NCBI GenBank assembly: GCA_900555795.1
Contig: USMP01000065.1
Span: forward strand, 1 to 7,289
DNA from: an uncultured Eubacteriales bacterium
Lineage (GTDB): Bacteria > Bacillota > Clostridia > Oscillospirales > Oscillospiraceae
Direction of reading: 5' to 3'
DNA: 7,289 nucleotides
Position 1 is the stretch's first letter. Each line of letters begins with the position of its first letter. Positions 5,108 to 7,289 of the stretch are shown piece by piece. The translations under genes and the position numbers were made by a program. The notes beneath the pieces were generated by a model. It saw only the letters and a list, made by a program, of their open reading frames with translations. It ran no database searches and was not told the DNA's origin.

Positions 5108-7289
5108 ATGAGCAAGAGCGTAGGGCAGAGCAAGATCCGGGTGGACGCCTTTGACAAGGCTACCGGCAGGGCCAAATATACCGATGATCTCTGCGACAAA
5201 AGCGCCCTGGTCACACGGCTGATCCACTCCACCGTGGCCCACGGCCTGGTCACTGCCATCGATACCCGGGAGGCGGAGCAGGTTCCCGGCGTGGTGCGGG
5301 TGTTCACCTGCTTCGACGTGCCGGCGTTTTATTTTCCCACGGCGGGCCACCCCTGGAGCACGGACCCCAGCCATCAGGATGTATCCGACCGGCTGCTGCT
5401 CAGCCGCCATGTGCGCTACTACGGCGATGACGTGGCGGTGGTGGTGGCGGAGAACGAGGTGGCCGCCGCCCAGGCGGCCCGGCTGGTGCGCGTCAGCTAC
5501 CAGGAGTACCCCTTTGTACTGGATGTGCAGAAGGCCATGGAGCCCGGCGCGCCCCAGCTCCACGAGGCGTATCCGGGCAATGTGCTGGCCCACACGCAGA
5601 TCCGCGCCGGCGACTATGCCGCCGCCATACAGGAGCCGGGCCTCATCAGGGTGGAGGGCTGGTACGACACCCCCACCGTGCAGCACTGCCACATTGAAAA
5701 CCATGTCTGCACCGCCCACATGGAGGGCGGACGCATTACCGTCACCTCCTCCACGCAGATTCCCCATATTGTCCGCCGGGTCTGCGGTCAGGCCCTCGGC
5801 ATTCCCTGGGGGAAGGTGCGGATTGTGAAACCCTATATCGGCGGCGGCTTCGGCAACAAGCAGGACGCCCTGTATGAGCCTCTCTGCGCCTGGCTTACCA
5901 CCCAGGTGGGGGGGCGGCTGGTAAAGATCGACTGCGCCCGGGAGGAGACCTTCGTGAATAACCGGGTCCGCCACGCCATCCGCACCCACATCATCTCCTA
6001 TGTCCGGCCTGACGGATCCTTCGCCGCCCGGAAGATCGAGTGCTTCTCCAACCAGGGGGCCTACGCCTCCCACGGCCACGGCGTGGTGGCCAAGGGCATG
6101 GGGGCCTTCCCCCAGATCTATCCCTGTCCCAATGTGGAGGGGGACGCGTGGAGCGTCTTTACCAACAAGCCCGCCGCCGGGGCCATGCGGGGCTACGGCA
6201 TCCCCCAGGCCATGTGGGCCGGTGAGTGCCACATGGACGATGTGGCCCGGGCCCTGGGGAGAGATCCCGTGGAGTACCGCCGCCAGGTGGTGATGCCCAA
6301 GGGGTACATAGACGGCTTCAGCAAGAACGAGAACTACGACGATACCTTCCGCCAGGTGATGGATCGGGGTATGGAGGCCATCGGCTATACGGAAAAGCGG
6401 AAAGCCTACGCCAACCAGACAGGCCCTATCCGCCGGGGGGTGGGCATGGCCCTCTTCTGGTACAACACCGCGGTGTGGCCCATCTCCCTGGAGTCCAGTT
6501 CCTGCCGGATGGTGCTCAACCAGGACGGCTCCGTCCAGGTCCAGACCGGCGAGACGGAGATCGGCCAGGGCTGCGACACCGCCTACGCCCAGATGGCCGC
6601 CGACGCCATCGGCATCCCCTTTGAAAGCGTGCACATGATCTCTACCCAGGACACCGATATCACGCCCTTCGGCACCGGGGCCTACCCCTCCCGGCAGACC
6701 TATGTGGGTGGCTTCTCCCTGCTGCAGACCGGCACCCTGCTGAGGGACCGCATTCTTCAGTACGCCGTGGAACTGACCCGGCAGGCCCGGGCCAACCTGG
6801 ACCTGGTGGACGGGAATATCGTCCGCATCACCGATGGCCGGGTGCTGATGACCCTGGGGGAACTGGCCACCGAGGCGCTGTACAGCACCACCCACAGCGA
6901 GCATCTGACTGCGGAGAGCACCTATCAGATCAAGAACAATGCCTACTCCTTCGGCTGCACCTTCGCCGAGGTGGAGGTGGACATTCCCCTGTGCAAGGTG
7001 AAGCTGCTTAACATCGTGAATGTCCACGACTGCGGCCGCCTCATCAACCCCGCCCTGGCAGAGGCCCAGGTCCATGGCGGCATGTCCATGGGCATCGGCT
7101 ACGGCCTCTCCGAACAGCTGCTTTTCGACGAAAGGACCGGCCGGCCTCTGAACAACAATCTCCTGGACTACAAACTCTCCACCTTTATGGATCATCCCAC
7201 GCTTCAGGCGGCGTTTGTGGAGAATCCGGAGCCCACCAGCCCCTTTGGCACCAAGTCCCTGGGAGAGCCTCCGGCCTGCTCCCCCGCTC
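5108..7289 (+). CDS. xdhA: Xanthine dehydrogenase molybdenum-binding subunit XdhA (3' end outside window)
   Basis: The open frame gives 727 residues with no stop before the window ends. From memory it aligns along its length with E. coli XdhA (about 750 residues), sharing stretches such as SSTQIPHIVRRV and GGGFGNKQD, so only some 30-40 residues should be missing. This is the catalytic large subunit of a split XdhABC-type enzyme; it has no iron-sulfur or FAD domain of its own and needs XdhB and XdhC partners, probably encoded downstream. Molybdenum-site motifs: Gln217 in SSTQ, GGGFGNKQ (245-252), GAYASHGH (317-324), AMRGYG (359-364), GETEIGQG (481-488) and GEPP (719-722) with catalytic Glu720. 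Gln252 replaces the substrate-binding Glu of bovine xanthine dehydrogenase, Tyr363 replaces its Phe914, and I see no Arg880 counterpart. E. coli XdhA shows the same pattern, so purine oxidation remains the best guess, but related N-heterocycles are possible. Confidence 0.93.
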   Translation, partial: MSKSVGQSKIRVDAFDKATGRAKYTDDLCDKSALVTRLIHSTVAHGLVTAIDTREAEQVPGVVRVFTCFDVPAFYFPTAGHPWSTDPSHQDVSDRLLLSRHVRYYGDDVAVVVAENEVAAAQAARLVRVSYQEYPFVLDVQKAMEPGAPQLHEAYPGNVLAHTQIRAGDYAAAIQEPGLIRVEGWYDTPTVQHCHIENHVCTAHMEGGRITVTSSTQIPHIVRRVCGQALGIPWGKVRIVKPYIGGGFGNKQDALYEPLCAWLTTQVGGRLVKIDCAREETFVNNRVRHAIRTHIISYVRPDGSFAARKIECFSNQGAYASHGHGVVAKGMGAFPQIYPCPNVEGDAWSVFTNKPAAGAMRGYGIPQAMWAGECHMDDVARALGRDPVEYRRQVVMPKGYIDGFSKNENYDDTFRQVMDRGMEAIGYTEKRKAYANQTGPIRRGVGMALFWYNTAVWPISLESSSCRMVLNQDGSVQVQTGETEIGQGCDTAYAQMAADAIGIPFESVHMISTQDTDITPFGTGAYPSRQTYVGGFSLLQTGTLLRDRILQYAVELTRQARANLDLVDGNIVRITDGRVLMTLGELATEALYSTTHSEHLTAESTYQIKNNAYSFGCTFAEVEVDIPLCKVKLLNIVNVHDCGRLINPALAEAQVHGGMSMGIGYGLSEQLLFDERTGRPLNNNLLDYKLSTFMDHPTLQAAFVENPEPTSPFGTKSLGEPPACSPA

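Noticed and set aside
5098..5110. Translation start at the ATGATG just after the AGGAGG upstream of xdhA.
   Set aside because: Both ATGs are out of frame with XdhA and too close to the ribosome binding site. The in-frame TGA at 5099 leaves 5108 as the start.
5003..7195. A 730-codon open frame antisense to xdhA, and a similar long antisense frame at 1567-3084.
   Set aside because: Both mirror strongly biased codons of the real genes on the other strand. Their translations are rich in Gly, His and Val with no recognisable domain and no good ribosome binding site. They are shadows of high GC content.
1..7289. CRISPR arrays, tRNA or rRNA genes, and complete mobile elements.
   Set aside because: No regularly spaced repeats, cloverleaf-like segments, rRNA sequence or transposase/integrase coding region was seen on either strand.

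Overview
The window comes from a GC-rich genome with strong G/C preference at third codon positions. A Firmicutes-type class A penicillin-binding protein sits next to a selenium-dependent-type xanthine dehydrogenase, and promoters and ribosome binding sites are close to the sigma-A and AGGAGG consensus. Together these point to an anaerobic gut clostridium, most likely of the Oscillospiraceae (Flavonifractor/Lawsonibacter-like). The genus is inference; no rRNA or marker gene is present.

Layout. (1) 2-1387, plus strand: the C-terminal part of a class A penicillin-binding protein, holding the transpeptidase domain, a cysteine-rich duplicated segment and an acidic proline-rich tail. Its 5' end lies outside the window. 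(2) 1388-1626: intergenic DNA with a 66-base near-perfect palindrome whose arms resemble IS3/IS150-group insertion sequence ends, then a strong promoter overlapped by an inverted repeat. (3) 1627-4188, plus: an 853-residue molybdenum hydroxylase fusing two [2Fe-2S] clusters to the molybdenum-cofactor domains, with no FAD domain. Its architecture and tail match the selenium-dependent xanthine dehydrogenase family. (4) 4210-4250: a strong terminator between convergent genes. (5) 4267-4860, minus: a MocA/YgfJ-type nucleotidyltransferase for cofactor maturation. (6) 4861-5107: a divergent promoter region. (7) 5108 to the window end, plus: XdhA, the molybdenum-binding subunit of a split three-subunit xanthine dehydrogenase, cut just after its catalytic glutamate.

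How it works together. Genes 3, 5 and 7 form a purine (xanthine/hypoxanthine) hydroxylation module. Two distantly related molybdenum hydroxylases flank the enzyme that probably attaches CMP to their molybdopterin cofactor. The fused enzyme carries all the classical xanthine-binding residues (equivalents of bovine Glu802, Arg880, Phe914 and Glu1261). XdhA keeps the catalytic Glu but has Gln, no evident Arg, and Tyr at the other positions, so the two may differ in substrate. Both plus-strand promoters carry inverted repeats with the same TTGT/ACAA half-site, a hint of shared regulation. The penicillin-binding protein is an unrelated neighbour. I found no wholly unknown system. The points most worth following up are the pairing of two unlike hydroxylases, the possible shared operators and the IS-end-like palindrome.
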